A stretch of 64,000 nt of DNA from Novosphingobium sp. PhB165 (GCF_004341845.1 NZ_SLVB01000003.1:248001-312000); one strand, 5' to 3'; counted from the first letter of the stretch, positions 27,334-36,736 are shown. Notes: generated by a model from the sequence alone, not told the origin. Numbers and translations are program-made.

Positions 27334-27756
27334 ATGACGCATTTTAACAGCCGCAAAACCTCGCAATTCGTTCCTACCCGTACTTTGTGGTCCGGTGTCG
27401 CGCTGCTTTGCACCGCGCTGCCGATCGCATCGCCGGCTCTCGCGCAAACCGTTGCCGCCACCATGACGGATGGCGACAGGCCCACCGAATTGGTGCGGTA
27501 TGCCGACCTTGACCTCACTTCCCCGCAAGGACGCGCACGGTTGGATGCGCGCATCAATTCGGCAATCGATCATGTCTGCGGCCGCGCCGACATCGGCGAT
27601 CTTGAAGGGCGCGCCCAGATCCATGATTGCCGCAGCGAAAGCGCGCAGCGGGCCTATACGGCGCGCGACACCATGCTCGCCGCTCGCGATCGCGGCGACC
27701 ATGTGGCCGCCCTTGCCATCTCCAAGGGTCCGGCCACCGGACGTTCCGATCACTGA
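27334..27756 (+). CDS. UrcA-family secreted protein, paralogue 2
   Basis: A 140-residue protein with a signal peptide ending at ALA (about residue 37) and the same core as its neighbour: VRYADLDLTSPQGRARLDARI and HVCGRADIGDLEGRAQIHDC with the two conserved Cys. Identity is confined to the core, so the duplication is old. GGAG lies 9 bp before ATG 27334. The 411-bp gap from paralogue 1 shows an imperfect GC hairpin near 26930-26960 but no gene. A clear terminator follows. Function unknown. Confidence 0.85.
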   Translation: MTHFNSRKTSQFVPTRTLWSGVALLCTALPIASPALAQTVAATMTDGDRPTELVRYADLDLTSPQGRARLDARINSAIDHVCGRADIGDLEGRAQIHDCRSESAQRAYTARDTMLAARDRGDHVAALAISKGPATGRSDH

Positions 27757-27779
27757 CCGCATCGGAACGCCCTGAATGC

Positions 27780-27809
27780 GCCGCCCCCGCTCCCCCATGC
27801 GGGGGCGGC
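27780..27809 (+). terminator. Terminator after UrcA paralogue 2
   Basis: An 11-bp perfect stem GCCGCCCCCGC (27780-27790) / GCGGGGGCGGC (27799-27809) with a pyrimidine-rich tail CTTTCCATTT. Confidence 0.75.
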
Positions 27810-27830
27810 GCTTTCCATTTCATGACCAGT

Positions 27831-27866
27831 GGTTCTTGGCTCGGTTCCTGGCTTGGCTCTTGGGCT
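27831..27866. repeat. Three imperfect 12-bp tandem units
   Basis: GGTTCTTGGCTC, GGTTCCTGGCTT and GGCTCTTGGGCT in tandem within the space between UrcA paralogue 2 and the next secreted protein. No function is assigned. Confidence 0.5.
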
Positions 27867-28018
27867 CCGGATCGAAGCCGGTTCCCCGTGAAATCCTCTT
27901 TCTGTCGCAGGCGCCGCACAGTCCGTCCCCGCGCGCCACCATTCGTCGCATAGGCTTTGCGCCGGCCCGTTCGCGTGGTCACAGATGCGCGCAAACACCT
28001 TCAGGGACGGAGAATTAC

Positions 28019-28378
28019 ATGAGGGGGTCGCCCATCCTTCTGGCGCTTGCTGCACCGGTTTTCGCATTCGGCATCGCCAGTGCCGCGCATGCCGACGATC
28101 CACGCGATCCGACCATGACGCCCGAGGCCATTGCCCGCGATCGCGCCGTGATCCGCAAGCTCAATCAGGACCAGCTGGCCTATGTGCGCAAGCGTGATGC
28201 GCAGTATGCCGAAGGCTGGAAGGCCTATCGGCAGTCGCCGGATGCCCGGCGCAGCAGCGCCAGCGACGACGGCGCCCGCGATTACGCCGAAGCCCGCCGC
28301 CAGTACGAGGCCGACCTTGCGAGATGGCGCCGCGATGTCGCCGCCTGCCGCGCCGGCGACTATTCACGCTGCCGCTGA
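28019..28378 (+). CDS. Secreted charged helical protein, function unknown
   Basis: A 119-residue protein with a signal peptide (about 1-25, ending AAHA) and a charged helical mature part, DRAVIRKLNQDQLAYVRKRDAQYAEGW followed by YAEARRQYEADLARWRRDVAAC. The last 20 residues hold two Cys (AACRAGDYSRCR), perhaps a disulfide loop. ATG 28019 is set by GGAG and the signal peptide. Similar small periplasmic proteins occur in sphingomonads, but no family name can be given. Confidence 0.7.
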   Translation: MRGSPILLALAAPVFAFGIASAAHADDPRDPTMTPEAIARDRAVIRKLNQDQLAYVRKRDAQYAEGWKAYRQSPDARRSSASDDGARDYAEARRQYEADLARWRRDVAACRAGDYSRCR

Positions 28379-28432
28379 CTTCTGACCGGCCCCTCTTGGC
28401 GAACCGCATGAGCGACGCGTAAGATCCGGCCC

Positions 28433-28855
28433 ATGACACTGCGCCCTTTCCACCTCGCCTTCCCCGTCCATGATCTCGACGCCGCGCGGGCGTTCTGGGG
28501 TGGGCTGATGGGCTGTCGGGAGGGGCGCAGCAGCGACGCCTGGGTCGATTTCGACTTCCATGGGCATCAGATCGTCGCCCACCTCGTACCCGACATGGCG
28601 CGCGGGGGCGGCGCTTCCAACCCGGTTGACGGCCATGGCGTGCCGGTTCCGCATTTCGGCATCGTGCTGACCATGGAAGACTGGGAAGCACTGGCCTTGC
28701 GCCTGCGCGAAGCCGGTGTCGCTTTCGGCATCGAGCCCTATATCCGCTTCGCCGGTCAGGCGGGCGAGCAGGCAACCATGTTCTTCCGCGACCCTTCGGG
28801 CAATGCCATCGAGATGAAGGCCTTCGCGCAGCTGGACCAGCTTTTCGCGACCTGA
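28433..28855 (+). CDS. VOC-family (glyoxalase-like) protein
   Basis: A 140-residue vicinal-oxygen-chelate protein: [23 protein letters not shown] at the start (metal His8), HFGIVL in the middle and [15 protein letters not shown] at the end (metal Glu). Such enzymes bind a divalent metal and act as glyoxalases, dioxygenases or resistance proteins. The substrate cannot be inferred. It stands 54 bp after the previous gene and may be co-transcribed. Confidence 0.85.
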   Translation: MTLRPFHLAFPVHDLDAARAFWGGLMGCREGRSSDAWVDFDFHGHQIVAHLVPDMARGGGASNPVDGHGVPVPHFGIVLTMEDWEALALRLREAGVAFGIEPYIRFAGQAGEQATMFFRDPSGNAIEMKAFAQLDQLFAT

Positions 28856-29011
28856 ATGTCCGTTTGAGCAACGCCCGCTCGGGCATGTTCGCCGGGGTAC
28901 CGGCCAATTCCCTGCCGGAATTTCCGGTTTTTCAGACTTTCGCATGACTGGAACCACAGCGGCACCTCGCGTATTTACGCGGGATGGAAATGCGGCCGGA
29001 TCCGAGGTGAG

Positions 29012-30493
29012 ATGAAGGCAAAGCGCGTTTCCGCCGCTCTCGGCCTGCTGGTGCTGGCGCTCGCGCCTGCCGAGTGTCACCGAAAGGCGTCCGGCGAAGG
29101 TCCGCCGCCCCGCGCCAATGACGCCATCGTCATCGAACCGCAGGCGTCCTTGCTGACAGTCCCCGTCGAAGCGGACATTTCCCCGCTCGGCCCCGCGCTG
29201 GAGCGGGAAATTCCGCGCACGCTCTGGTCGATCGACCAGACCGGGCTGGACTGCCTGCCCTCGAAGCGGGTCAAAGTGGCCTTCGTCAAGATCAAGACCC
29301 CGAAGATCAAGTGCGACATCGTCGGCGATGCACGGCGCGGGGCCTTGCGCTTCTCCGGGACCGGCAACGAGGTTGTCTTCACCATTCCCGTCGTCGCGCA
29401 AGTGCAGGCGCGCGACATCGGCGGCGTGCTCAAGCACGAGACCGCGAGCGCCCGCGCTGAGGCCCGCGCGCGCGTCCGTCTCGACCTGACGCCCGACTGG
29501 CGCCTGCGCGGCAAGGTCGAGATCTCCTATCACTGGATCGACAGCCCGCACCTCGACTTCCTCGGCAAGCGCATCGACCTGTCCAAGCCTGCCGACCAAA
29601 AGCTTGCCCCGATCGTGGCCGGGCTGGAAAAGCAGCTGAGCGCGGAACTGGCCAAGATCAACGTCCGGCCGAAGATCGAGCAGGCCTGGGCAGCGGCCTT
29701 CACATCGGTGGAACTCAACAAGCGCAATCCGCCGGTGTGGATGCGGATCACGCCGCAGGAGCTGCAATACGGCGGCTATACCGTGAACGGGCACCACCTG
29801 CAGTTGCGGCTCGGCCTCAAGGCCCTGACCGAAACGTTCGTCGGCGAGCGGCGGGACGATCCGCAGCCCACGGCGCTGCCACCGATGCGCCCCCTCGCCA
29901 GCGAGGCGGGCCGGATCGCCTTCTTCATCCCGGTGATCGCCGACTATCGCGAGTTGGAGCCGGTGCTGATGAAGGCTCTGGTCAAGCGCCAGCAGCGGCC
30001 GTTCACCGTACCCGGCGGCGGTGCCGTGCGCGCCGAGTTCCGCAAGGCGACGATCTACGGCACCACCGGCGGGCGGATCGCCGTGGGCATCGAACTTTCG
30101 GTCGAGGGGACAAGGGGCTACCTGGGCAAATCGAGCGGCACCGTCTGGCTGACCGCCCTGCCCGCGAATGCTCCCGATTCCCGCAAGGTGGCGTTCACCG
30201 CGCTGCACGTAAGCGGCGGGATCGACATGGTCGGCAGCGATCTGTTGCTGAGCTTTGCCAATGGGCCCGAACTTTCCGCCACGCTGGCGGATGCGCTGGG
30301 CCAGAACTTCGAGAACGACTTCCAGAAACTGCTCGGCAAGATCGACCGTGCCATTGCCGAAAAGCGCGCGGGCAAGCTGCTGATCCGCGCTGAAGTTCAG
30401 GACGTGCACACCGGCACGATCCGGGCGGCCGGTCAGGGCCTCTACCTGCCGGTACGCGGCAGCGGCGTGGCAACGGTCAAGGTCGACGAATGA
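29012..30493 (+). CDS. DUF4403-family secreted protein
   Basis: A 493-residue protein with a signal peptide (residues 1 to about 22). The mature part has the DUF4403 features: SLLTVPVEADISPLGPALEREIP near the start, YHWIDSPHLDFLGKRIDLSK, and a C-terminal repeat of the same barrel-like segment (SGGIDMVGSDLLLSFANGPEL). The fold is predicted to be a lipid-binding BPI/SMP-like tube in the envelope, but function is untested. The Cys at residue 22 does not sit in a good lipobox. GAGGTGAG precedes ATG 29012. Confidence 0.8.
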   Translation: MKAKRVSAALGLLVLALAPAECHRKASGEGPPPRANDAIVIEPQASLLTVPVEADISPLGPALEREIPRTLWSIDQTGLDCLPSKRVKVAFVKIKTPKIKCDIVGDARRGALRFSGTGNEVVFTIPVVAQVQARDIGGVLKHETASARAEARARVRLDLTPDWRLRGKVEISYHWIDSPHLDFLGKRIDLSKPADQKLAPIVAGLEKQLSAELAKINVRPKIEQAWAAAFTSVELNKRNPPVWMRITPQELQYGGYTVNGHHLQLRLGLKALTETFVGERRDDPQPTALPPMRPLASEAGRIAFFIPVIADYRELEPVLMKALVKRQQRPFTVPGGGAVRAEFRKATIYGTTGGRIAVGIELSVEGTRGYLGKSSGTVWLTALPANAPDSRKVAFTALHVSGGIDMVGSDLLLSFANGPELSATLADALGQNFENDFQKLLGKIDRAIAEKRAGKLLIRAEVQDVHTGTIRAAGQGLYLPVRGSGVATVKVDE

Positions 30494-30592
30494 GCGCAGG
30501 GCCCGCTCGCTTCCAGCCCCATCGCGTGGACATCATAATTTGTATACTATATTCTGTAATTCCATCCAGCCAGACATGATGCGGAGGGCAAG

Positions 30593-31528
30593 GTGAACGC
30601 GGTTTTCCAGCACGGCGGCAACGGCAGGATCGACCTGCGCTATGCCCCGGCGACAAAGCCCGCGATCGGCCACGATACCGTGCTGATCGAGGTGGAACTG
30701 GCCTCGCTGGAATGCGTGGACACGCATGACCCCGTCACCCTGCCGGCGCCGGTACCCACGCGAATCCCGGGATGTCAGGCTGTCGGCACCGTGATCGCGG
30801 CCGGGCCTGCGGTCACGCGCTTCGCCGCCGGGGACCGGGTGGTCGGCCACCATCCCGGCGGCGCCTTCGCGGAACTCTTCGCCGTGCCGGAGGCGACCGT
30901 CTGGCACTTGCCCGAAGGGATCGACCCGGCTTTCGCGGCGGCGGTGCCCCATGCTTTCGCCTCGGCCCATGCCACGCTTTTCGCGCGCGGCGGCCTCAGG
31001 CAGGGCGAGACGCTGCTCATCAACGGCGTCACCAGCGCCATCGGGCTCATCCTGTTGCAGACCGCAGCGCAGGCAGGCGCGCGGGTGACGGGCATCGCCG
31101 CCGACGCCTCTCGCCAGGATACCCTGACCGGTTACGGGCTCTCCCACCTGATCGACAGGTGCGGCAACGACGTGCTGGCCGCCTGCCTGGAGGCCAGCGA
31201 CGGGCGCGGCTTCGATTTCGTCGTCGATACCGGCTTGGGCGCGGACTATGACATGCTGTCCCGCCTGACGGTCTCGGGCGGGCGCTACGCCAGCTTCCAC
31301 CGCGATAACCAGCATCGGGACCCGAGGTTCGCGCACTTCGCCATCGGCCTTTTCGCGCCGATGGACGATCCGGCGGTCCATGCACTCGTCGAGCGCGAGC
31401 TGCACCGCGTCGCGCGCGGCGAAGTCGAAATCCCGGTCGAGCACGAATTCGCGCTCTGCGAGGCGGGCGAGGCCTGGGCCTTCACCCGCCGGGGCGGCGT
31501 CTACGGCCGCGTGGTCCTGCGGCCTTAG
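30593..31528 (+). CDS. Zinc-type alcohol dehydrogenase-like / quinone reductase-like MDR protein
   Basis: A 311-residue medium-chain reductase: N-terminal GroES-like domain (IPGCQAVGTVIAAGPAVTRFAAGDRVVG) and a Rossmann domain (GETLLINGVTSAIGLILLQTAAQAGARVTG). Zinc-binding Cys/His of true alcohol dehydrogenases are absent, pointing to a quinone- or enone-reductase role with NADPH. The GTG start has GGAGGG 6 bp upstream. An AT-rich block with GTATAC at 30535-30560 lies before the gene and may be a GntR-type operator and promoter (weak). Confidence 0.83.
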   Translation: MNAVFQHGGNGRIDLRYAPATKPAIGHDTVLIEVELASLECVDTHDPVTLPAPVPTRIPGCQAVGTVIAAGPAVTRFAAGDRVVGHHPGGAFAELFAVPEATVWHLPEGIDPAFAAAVPHAFASAHATLFARGGLRQGETLLINGVTSAIGLILLQTAAQAGARVTGIAADASRQDTLTGYGLSHLIDRCGNDVLAACLEASDGRGFDFVVDTGLGADYDMLSRLTVSGGRYASFHRDNQHRDPRFAHFAIGLFAPMDDPAVHALVERELHRVARGEVEIPVEHEFALCEAGEAWAFTRRGGVYGRVVLRP

Positions 31529-31560
31529 GCTGCCATTGATCCTATAGCCCGCCGATCCCA

Positions 31561-31652
31561 CCGTCGCCCCCGCGGAGGCGGGGGCCCCGCTTCTTTGCGA
31601 CCTCTCGTTCAACCGCCAGAAGCGGGATCTCCGCCTTCGCGGGGATGACGGG
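31561..31652. repeat. REP-like inverted repeat pair
   Basis: GTCGCCCCCGCGGAGGCGGGGG and CTCCGCCTTCGCGGGGATGAC arms with CCCCGCTTCT/AGAAGCGGG inside. It lies between convergent MDR and peptidase genes. Confidence 0.8.
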
Positions 31653-31715
31653 TTTGGACGTAGCGGAGCGTTTTTAGCAACCTGAGCGAATTAGGCTCGG
31701 CCGCCGATGGAACCG

Positions 31716-33407
31716 TCAGACGCTGTCCGGATAGATCGGCCGAATATCCACCGGCAGCGCACCCATAGCCTTGATCACGCCTTCCGCCTCAGGATCGAGC
31801 TTCGCCCAGCGGTCCATGAACGCGATGGTCCCGGCATAGTCGCCCCGGGCCTGCAACATCAGCATGTCATGGAGCAAGTCACGCAGACCCGCTTCCATCT
31901 TCGCATCATCCACCGTGAAGCGCCCGGTCGCCGGATCGAAGACAAAGGCCCCCTTGGCCCGCAGATAACCGTATTGCAGCGCCGCGCCCTTGCCATGCGC
32001 CTCCACCGCGCCGAACCGCACCGCGCGGAACACGCCCACCGCGTAAGTCGCGAAGAGTTGCGGCTTCTCCGCCACCGGCAGTTCGCCCTTCTGCATCATC
32101 AACAGCAGGTCCCACACGCCCGCGACATCGGCCTTGGCCTCTTCGATGGCGGAGTTCTGCTCCTTCAGCGCCTTGTCCACGGTGGTCTTCTCGCCATTGA
32201 CGACGATCGTGCCCGGCCCGAGACTGTGCGAGAGTTCGTGGAACAGCGTCTCGAACTGCATGTACCGCCGGTCCACCAGCGCCGCCTGATCGGGCACCAG
32301 CACCAGCGCGCCCATCGGTTTCAGGATCAGGTCGAACTTGGCGCCGAGCACGTTGGAGAGGATCACCTTCTTGGCGCCCTTGGCCTCCCGCACCCGCTCG
32401 TCATTGGGCAGGTTGAAAGCGATGGTCTGCGGCCCCGGCACATTGTCGCCGCCGCCGCGCACCTGCTCGGCCACGGCGATGGGGCTGGCGAAACCGCGCT
32501 GGAAGTTCTTGTACTCGTCCGGGATCGGCAGGTTCGCTTCCATATCGCGCAGGAAGGCCTTGTACTTGGCGAGCTTGGCCGATTCCTCGGGATCCTTCAG
32601 CGTCACGAACGCCTCGAACGAGGCCTTCGCGCCCATCAGGCGATCGGTATAGACTTCATAAGGCCCGATAGCCGGTTCGATCGGCGTGCCCTCGATATCC
32701 ATCCACGCCAGTTCGCTCTCGAAGTAATCGTCGGTGCGCAGCGCCTTGGCGCGCAGGCTCAGAAACTTCTTCAGGCTCGCATTGCTGGTCCGCGCCGCCG
32801 CCTCGTCGAGCAGTTTCGCCGCAGGCTCCAACCATTCCTTGTAGGCCTGCGAATAGGGCACCGCGACCAGCTTGGCCCCATCGCGCCGCACCACCGTATA
32901 GGGGCTGGTGAGCGCGGCCTTCTGATCCGGATGCGCGGCGAGATAGGCCTCGAATTCCTGCCGCGTCAGGTCTTCGGGATAGAAACCGGCGCCTTCGGGC
33001 ATCGGCTTGTCACCCCAGAACGGGTGGAGATCGGCCAGTTCGTCCCAAGGGCCGAAGTTGCGATGGAACATCTCCACCAGCAGATCGCGGTCGGCGCTCC
33101 GGTCCGCCGCAATCGCGCGGCCCACTTGCGGGTTCTCTGCATAGCGCTGGCGCATGTAGATCTCGCTGAACAGGTCGGCGACCTTCATCAGCTTGTTGAC
33201 GACATCGCGCTCTTCAGGCGTCAGGAACTTGGTATCGACCTGCATGTGCACGGTCGCCAGCTTCGCCTTTTGCGCGGCAAGATCGTAGACCGGCGCGGCC
33301 GTCTGAGCCATGGCGGGCGTGGCCTGCAAGACACTGGCGGCAAGCAGCAATGGAGCGAGTCCGAAGCGGGTGGCGGGCATGATGGGGCCGAACTTAGGGG
33401 CGAACAT
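31716..33407 (-). CDS. M49-like (dipeptidyl-peptidase III-related) secreted metallopeptidase
   Basis: A 563-residue protein with a signal peptide (about residues 10-34, ending AMA). The zinc site is FHELSHSLGPG followed about 45 residues later by EEAKADVAG, the paired motifs of the dipeptidyl-peptidase III (M49) clan; eukaryotic DPP III has HELLGH, one residue longer, so this belongs to the bacterial branch with a plain HExxH. It probably removes dipeptides from periplasmic peptides. ATG 33407 is chosen for the signal peptide; ATG 33380 is an alternative and the open frame upstream is not protein-like. Confidence 0.82.
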   Translation of the reverse strand: MFAPKFGPIMPATRFGLAPLLLAASVLQATPAMAQTAAPVYDLAAQKAKLATVHMQVDTKFLTPEERDVVNKLMKVADLFSEIYMRQRYAENPQVGRAIAADRSADRDLLVEMFHRNFGPWDELADLHPFWGDKPMPEGAGFYPEDLTRQEFEAYLAAHPDQKAALTSPYTVVRRDGAKLVAVPYSQAYKEWLEPAAKLLDEAAARTSNASLKKFLSLRAKALRTDDYFESELAWMDIEGTPIEPAIGPYEVYTDRLMGAKASFEAFVTLKDPEESAKLAKYKAFLRDMEANLPIPDEYKNFQRGFASPIAVAEQVRGGGDNVPGPQTIAFNLPNDERVREAKGAKKVILSNVLGAKFDLILKPMGALVLVPDQAALVDRRYMQFETLFHELSHSLGPGTIVVNGEKTTVDKALKEQNSAIEEAKADVAGVWDLLLMMQKGELPVAEKPQLFATYAVGVFRAVRFGAVEAHGKGAALQYGYLRAKGAFVFDPATGRFTVDDAKMEAGLRDLLHDMLMLQARGDYAGTIAFMDRWAKLDPEAEGVIKAMGALPVDIRPIYPDSV

Positions 33408-33662
33408 TGGGGGGAGCCTTTCGGGTCTGTTCTCGGCGCGGACCCTAGCCTTGCGACGGCAAAGAGAAAAGCCAGAGGCCTCCCCGGCAGGCAGGTTCGC
33501 AACCTTTCGCACCCTCATCTCACAAGCTGCAAATGCAAGTGCCGAATTACAATTCGACAGTAGCGGCATCCACTCTGGATCTGACAACGGAAGAAGCATA
33601 GATAATCGCCCGCAACATTATGGCGGGGGCCAAAGCATGCCTGATCGAATCGGGACAACGTC

Positions 33663-34193
33663 GTGGGCAGCGTAACTGCGGAACGTCCCTCACCGTTGAA
33701 TGGTCTTCGGCTCCGTCCAGACGATGGGATTGCCGCACTGAAGGCGGTGGCCTTGAGTGTGTTGAGTGTAACAATTTTCATCGTAGTCCTCGACGCAGCG
33801 ATCTTCCGGCGCGCGCTTCCGGAGGGGTACGAGGCACTTTTCACCAGTCCGTTGCTGCCGCGAACGCCCTTGACCTGCGTGCTCGCAATGATCGAAGAGG
33901 TGAAATACCGCCTGGTGATGATGACCGCAGTGGTCGTCGGCCTCAGCATCGTGGCTCGCAGGGCACTTTCGCCTGCGGTAATGGTCGCAGTTATTATTGC
34001 CGTGCAGGTGGTCAACGCTTGGCAGCCGGTAGCGGACTATCCGCTCTACGGCCTGTTTCGCTACGTGCTGGTAGGAAGCGTGTGGGGCTGGCTCTACTGG
34101 CGACACGGTTTTCTTGCGGCCTTGATGGGGCACGGCGTTTCACATCTGTTGCTCGACCCGTCCCTCCGCGCGGCATTGCTGCTCACGCAGTAG
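33663..34193 (+). CDS. CPBP-type (CAAX protease-like) intramembrane protein
   Basis: A 176-residue membrane protein with about four hydrophobic segments. EEVKYR at residues 78-83 fits the EExxxR motif 1 of the CPBP/ABI intramembrane protease family, and HGVSH (157-161) at the end of a helix fits the HxxxH/N motif. It is shorter than most members. In bacteria such proteins process peptides or bacteriocin-related substrates. The GTG start has only a weak ribosome site. No linked substrate gene is visible. Confidence 0.6.
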   Translation: MGSVTAERPSPLNGLRLRPDDGIAALKAVALSVLSVTIFIVVLDAAIFRRALPEGYEALFTSPLLPRTPLTCVLAMIEEVKYRLVMMTAVVVGLSIVARRALSPAVMVAVIIAVQVVNAWQPVADYPLYGLFRYVLVGSVWGWLYWRHGFLAALMGHGVSHLLLDPSLRAALLLTQ

Positions 34194-34299
34194 GCATTCT
34201 CACTGAACTGGCGTCGATGGCCGTTCAGCCGAACGAAGAGTCACGCCACATTCTTTGCTAACATTCAATCACAAGCATCAGAGAATGGCTGGAGAAGAG

Positions 34300-35175
34300 A
34301 TGCCGCCATCGCCCCTGAAGCGCCGATTTTTCACGGCTTCAGCCTGCCTGTTCCTGATGGCCAGCGGCTTTGCCGGGCTGGCCGAGGCGCCCGAAACCAT
34401 CGGCGATCCGATCGTGGTGACGGCCCGCAAGATGCGGATCACGAAGATCGAATACACCGTGCGCGGCCCCTATCTCAGAGGCTGCGTGCCGCACCCCTCC
34501 GTGGGATCGCCCGCCGCCGATCGCGTCCTCTGCGCCATGTTGCAGCAGTGCCTGCTCGAAGGGTACTCCGGAGAAATCCGCGCCAAAGCCTGTTTGAACG
34601 ACCGTATCAACCGGTTCGCGGCGCAGGACGTTCCGATCGGAGCCGCCGAAGCCTCGTTCGAGACGGACATCGCGGAGAACCTCGGCACTCCGCAGGACAA
34701 CGCGGCGCCTGCTCCCGAAACCTCCAACGAGATCACCGTTGCCGGATCGCGCCACCCCATTCCGGCGGGGCTGTGGCGCTTCGTCGAATATAGCACCCAT
34801 ACCACCAGCCTGGACCGTGTCTCGCCCCCATCGGTCCACCAGTGGCAAGTCTGCATGGCCGACGATGACCTTCACGCTTTCGCGAATGCGCTGCAAACGC
34901 CCGAAACCTTCGTGAACAACGCCGCGCCGCCGGCCTGTCGCAGTTGGAAGATCAAGGTCAAGGGCAAGGACATTTCCGGCTCGTTGAGCTGCTTCCTGCA
35001 GGGCGGCGCGATCAAGCAGGGCAAACTCACCGGGCGTATCGACGCGAACCGCATCGAGATCACCAAGAACGTACACTTTGACGCGAAATCGCCGAATGGC
35101 CGCGAGCTGCCGTTCTTCTCCACGCTTCAGTCCGAGCTGAGCGCCCAGCGGATTGGCGAGTGCACGAAGCGGTAG
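34300..35175 (+). CDS. Secreted protein with DUF3617-like C-terminal domain
   Basis: A 291-residue protein with a signal peptide (about 1-30). The C-terminal half, IPAGLWRFVEYS, VCMADDDLHAF, CRSWKIKVKGKDISGSLSCF and GGAIKQGKLTGRIDANRIEIT, resembles the DUF3617 lipocalin-like periplasmic domain. The N-terminal part has three Cys and begins IVVTARKMRITKIEYTV, also found in sphingomonad secreted proteins. ATG 34300 is chosen because GGAG lies 5 bp upstream. Function unknown. Confidence 0.65.
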   Translation: MPPSPLKRRFFTASACLFLMASGFAGLAEAPETIGDPIVVTARKMRITKIEYTVRGPYLRGCVPHPSVGSPAADRVLCAMLQQCLLEGYSGEIRAKACLNDRINRFAAQDVPIGAAEASFETDIAENLGTPQDNAAPAPETSNEITVAGSRHPIPAGLWRFVEYSTHTTSLDRVSPPSVHQWQVCMADDDLHAFANALQTPETFVNNAAPPACRSWKIKVKGKDISGSLSCFLQGGAIKQGKLTGRIDANRIEITKNVHFDAKSPNGRELPFFSTLQSELSAQRIGECTKR

Positions 35176-35251
35176 GACGATTGCGCCTTTCCGGCGTCGG
35201 TATGGCGGTTCGCGCGGCAGTCGTTCGCAGCGCCTCCCGCTCCCCAAGAAC

Positions 35252-35345
35252 CCGTCATCCCCGCGAAGGCGGGGATCCCGCTTCTGTTGTGCCGGGCGAG
35301 AAGTTGCCAGGAAGCGGGGCCCCCGCCTTCGCGGGGGCGACGGCT
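35252..35345. repeat. REP-like inverted repeat pair
   Basis: GTCATCCCCGCGAAGGCGGGG and CCCCGCCTTCGCGGGGGCGAC arms with GATCCCGCTTC/GAAGCGGGGC inside. It sits between convergent genes, like the copy at 31561-31652. Confidence 0.8.
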
Positions 35346-35407
35346 GAGAAACTGGCGGCCCTCAGCTCCTCAGCCCCTCATTTGAGCGCATGCACATCGC
35401 ACCGCTC

Positions 35408-36736
35408 CTAAAGCGGATCGAACTCCAGATGCAGGCTCGCCAGCGCGCGCAGGACATAGGTCGGTTCGTAATCGAAGTGCCACTCGCCTTCCCGTCCGTG
35501 ATGCGCCTGCGATAGCCGGATATTGCCCATCCGCGCGAGCAGGCGCTCAATGCTCGTGACCACCTCGCGCCGGGCGAGCGGGGCACCGATGCAGGTATGC
35601 GCGCCGCGACCGAAAGCAAGGTGTTCCTTGAGCTTTGGCCGGTCCATGTCGAACTTGCCGGGTTCGGGGAAGCGGGCCGGATCGCGGTTGGCGGCCATGT
35701 GCGACATCAAGACCGCCGTGCCCGCCTTGATCTCCACGCCGCCCAGCGTGGTGGTCTTCTGGCACATGCGTCCGCCGCTCTTCACCGAGCCGTCGAAGCG
35801 CAAGACTTCCTCGACGAAGTTGGCAATCCGCGCCGGATCGTCGCGCAGGCCCTGCTGGATGTCGGGGCGCGTGGCGATCACCTTGAACGCGTTGGCGAGC
35901 AGGCGGTTGGTGGTGTCCTGCCCGGCGCCGAACAGGAACGCGGCCAAGCTGGTGAGGTCCACCAGAGTCGGCTTGCGGCCATCGGGATAGCGCGCCTGCG
36001 CCAGTTCGGCGAGGATGTCCTGCTGTGCCAGAACCCCGCGCAGCGGACGCATCAGCGGATGAAGCGCGAAGCGGCGCTGGGCGATGAGCTTGAACAGGTC
36101 CTTGCCCACGCCAACCAGCGGGTTCTTCAGCATGTCCTCCTCGCTGGCGTCCATCGGCACGGGGATCGCGCCTTCGAGCAGCCCGCGAAACTTCGCGCGC
36201 GTCTTCTCGGACAGGCCGAGCAGGTCGGAGATCACCAGCGCGCCGTAAGGCCCGCCGTACTGGCGCACGAGATCGACTTTGCCGTCATGGCGGAACTCGT
36301 CGATCAGGCCCTCGGCGGTGGCGAGCAGCTTGGGCTGAAGCTCCTTGAGCCGGCTCGGCGTGAACAGCCGCGCGAGGATCGAGCGCAAGTCGGCATGGCG
36401 ATTGCCGCTCTCGGTAACGACCTGATCGGCGAACGGGATCTGCTTGCGATGGGCTTCGAGCATCGCGGTGATGTCGTCGCCCTCGGGCGTGAAGGGCAGT
36501 TCGGCCAGTGGGCCGGTCACGCCGTTGATCGACGAGAAGTGCTCGGTGTCCAGCATGACCTGCACCGTCTCGTCATAGCCCGTCACCGCCACGGCATTGC
36601 GGTACGGCAGGCGCACCACCGGGCCCTGCGCGCGCAAGTGATCGAAATAGGCGTGCGGATCGTCCACCAGCCACACGTCGGTGTACCAGTCTGCGGTGTC
36701 GTACGACGCGGCTTGCTTCGGCGCTGGATTAAGCAC
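35408..36736 (-). CDS. Cytochrome P450
   Basis: A 442-residue soluble P450. The I-helix oxygen-binding motif is FGAGQDTTN (residues 269-277), the K-helix ExxR is E310-R313, and the heme-binding loop is FGRGAHTCIGAPLAR with Cys382. It is a class I bacterial type that needs a ferredoxin and reductase, neither of which is in the window. The substrate is unknown; sphingomonad P450s often act on terpenoids, steroids or alkyl aromatics. The GTG start at 36736 has GGGAGAAG upstream. Confidence 0.93.
   Translation of the reverse strand: MLNPAPKQAASYDTADWYTDVWLVDDPHAYFDHLRAQGPVVRLPYRNAVAVTGYDETVQVMLDTEHFSSINGVTGPLAELPFTPEGDDITAMLEAHRKQIPFADQVVTESGNRHADLRSILARLFTPSRLKELQPKLLATAEGLIDEFRHDGKVDLVRQYGGPYGALVISDLLGLSEKTRAKFRGLLEGAIPVPMDASEEDMLKNPLVGVGKDLFKLIAQRRFALHPLMRPLRGVLAQQDILAELAQARYPDGRKPTLVDLTSLAAFLFGAGQDTTNRLLANAFKVIATRPDIQQGLRDDPARIANFVEEVLRFDGSVKSGGRMCQKTTTLGGVEIKAGTAVLMSHMAANRDPARFPEPGKFDMDRPKLKEHLAFGRGAHTCIGAPLARREVVTSIERLLARMGNIRLSQAHHGREGEWHFDYEPTYVLRALASLHLEFDPL

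Noticed and set aside
30535..30565. AT-rich GTATAC-containing block before the MDR gene as an operator
   Set aside because: It is suggestive of a GntR-type site but not a clear palindrome and no regulator is next to it, so it is only mentioned with the gene.
31707..33563. 618-codon plus-strand open frame opposite the M49-like peptidase
   Set aside because: The minus-strand reading has a signal peptide and zinc motifs; this one has neither.
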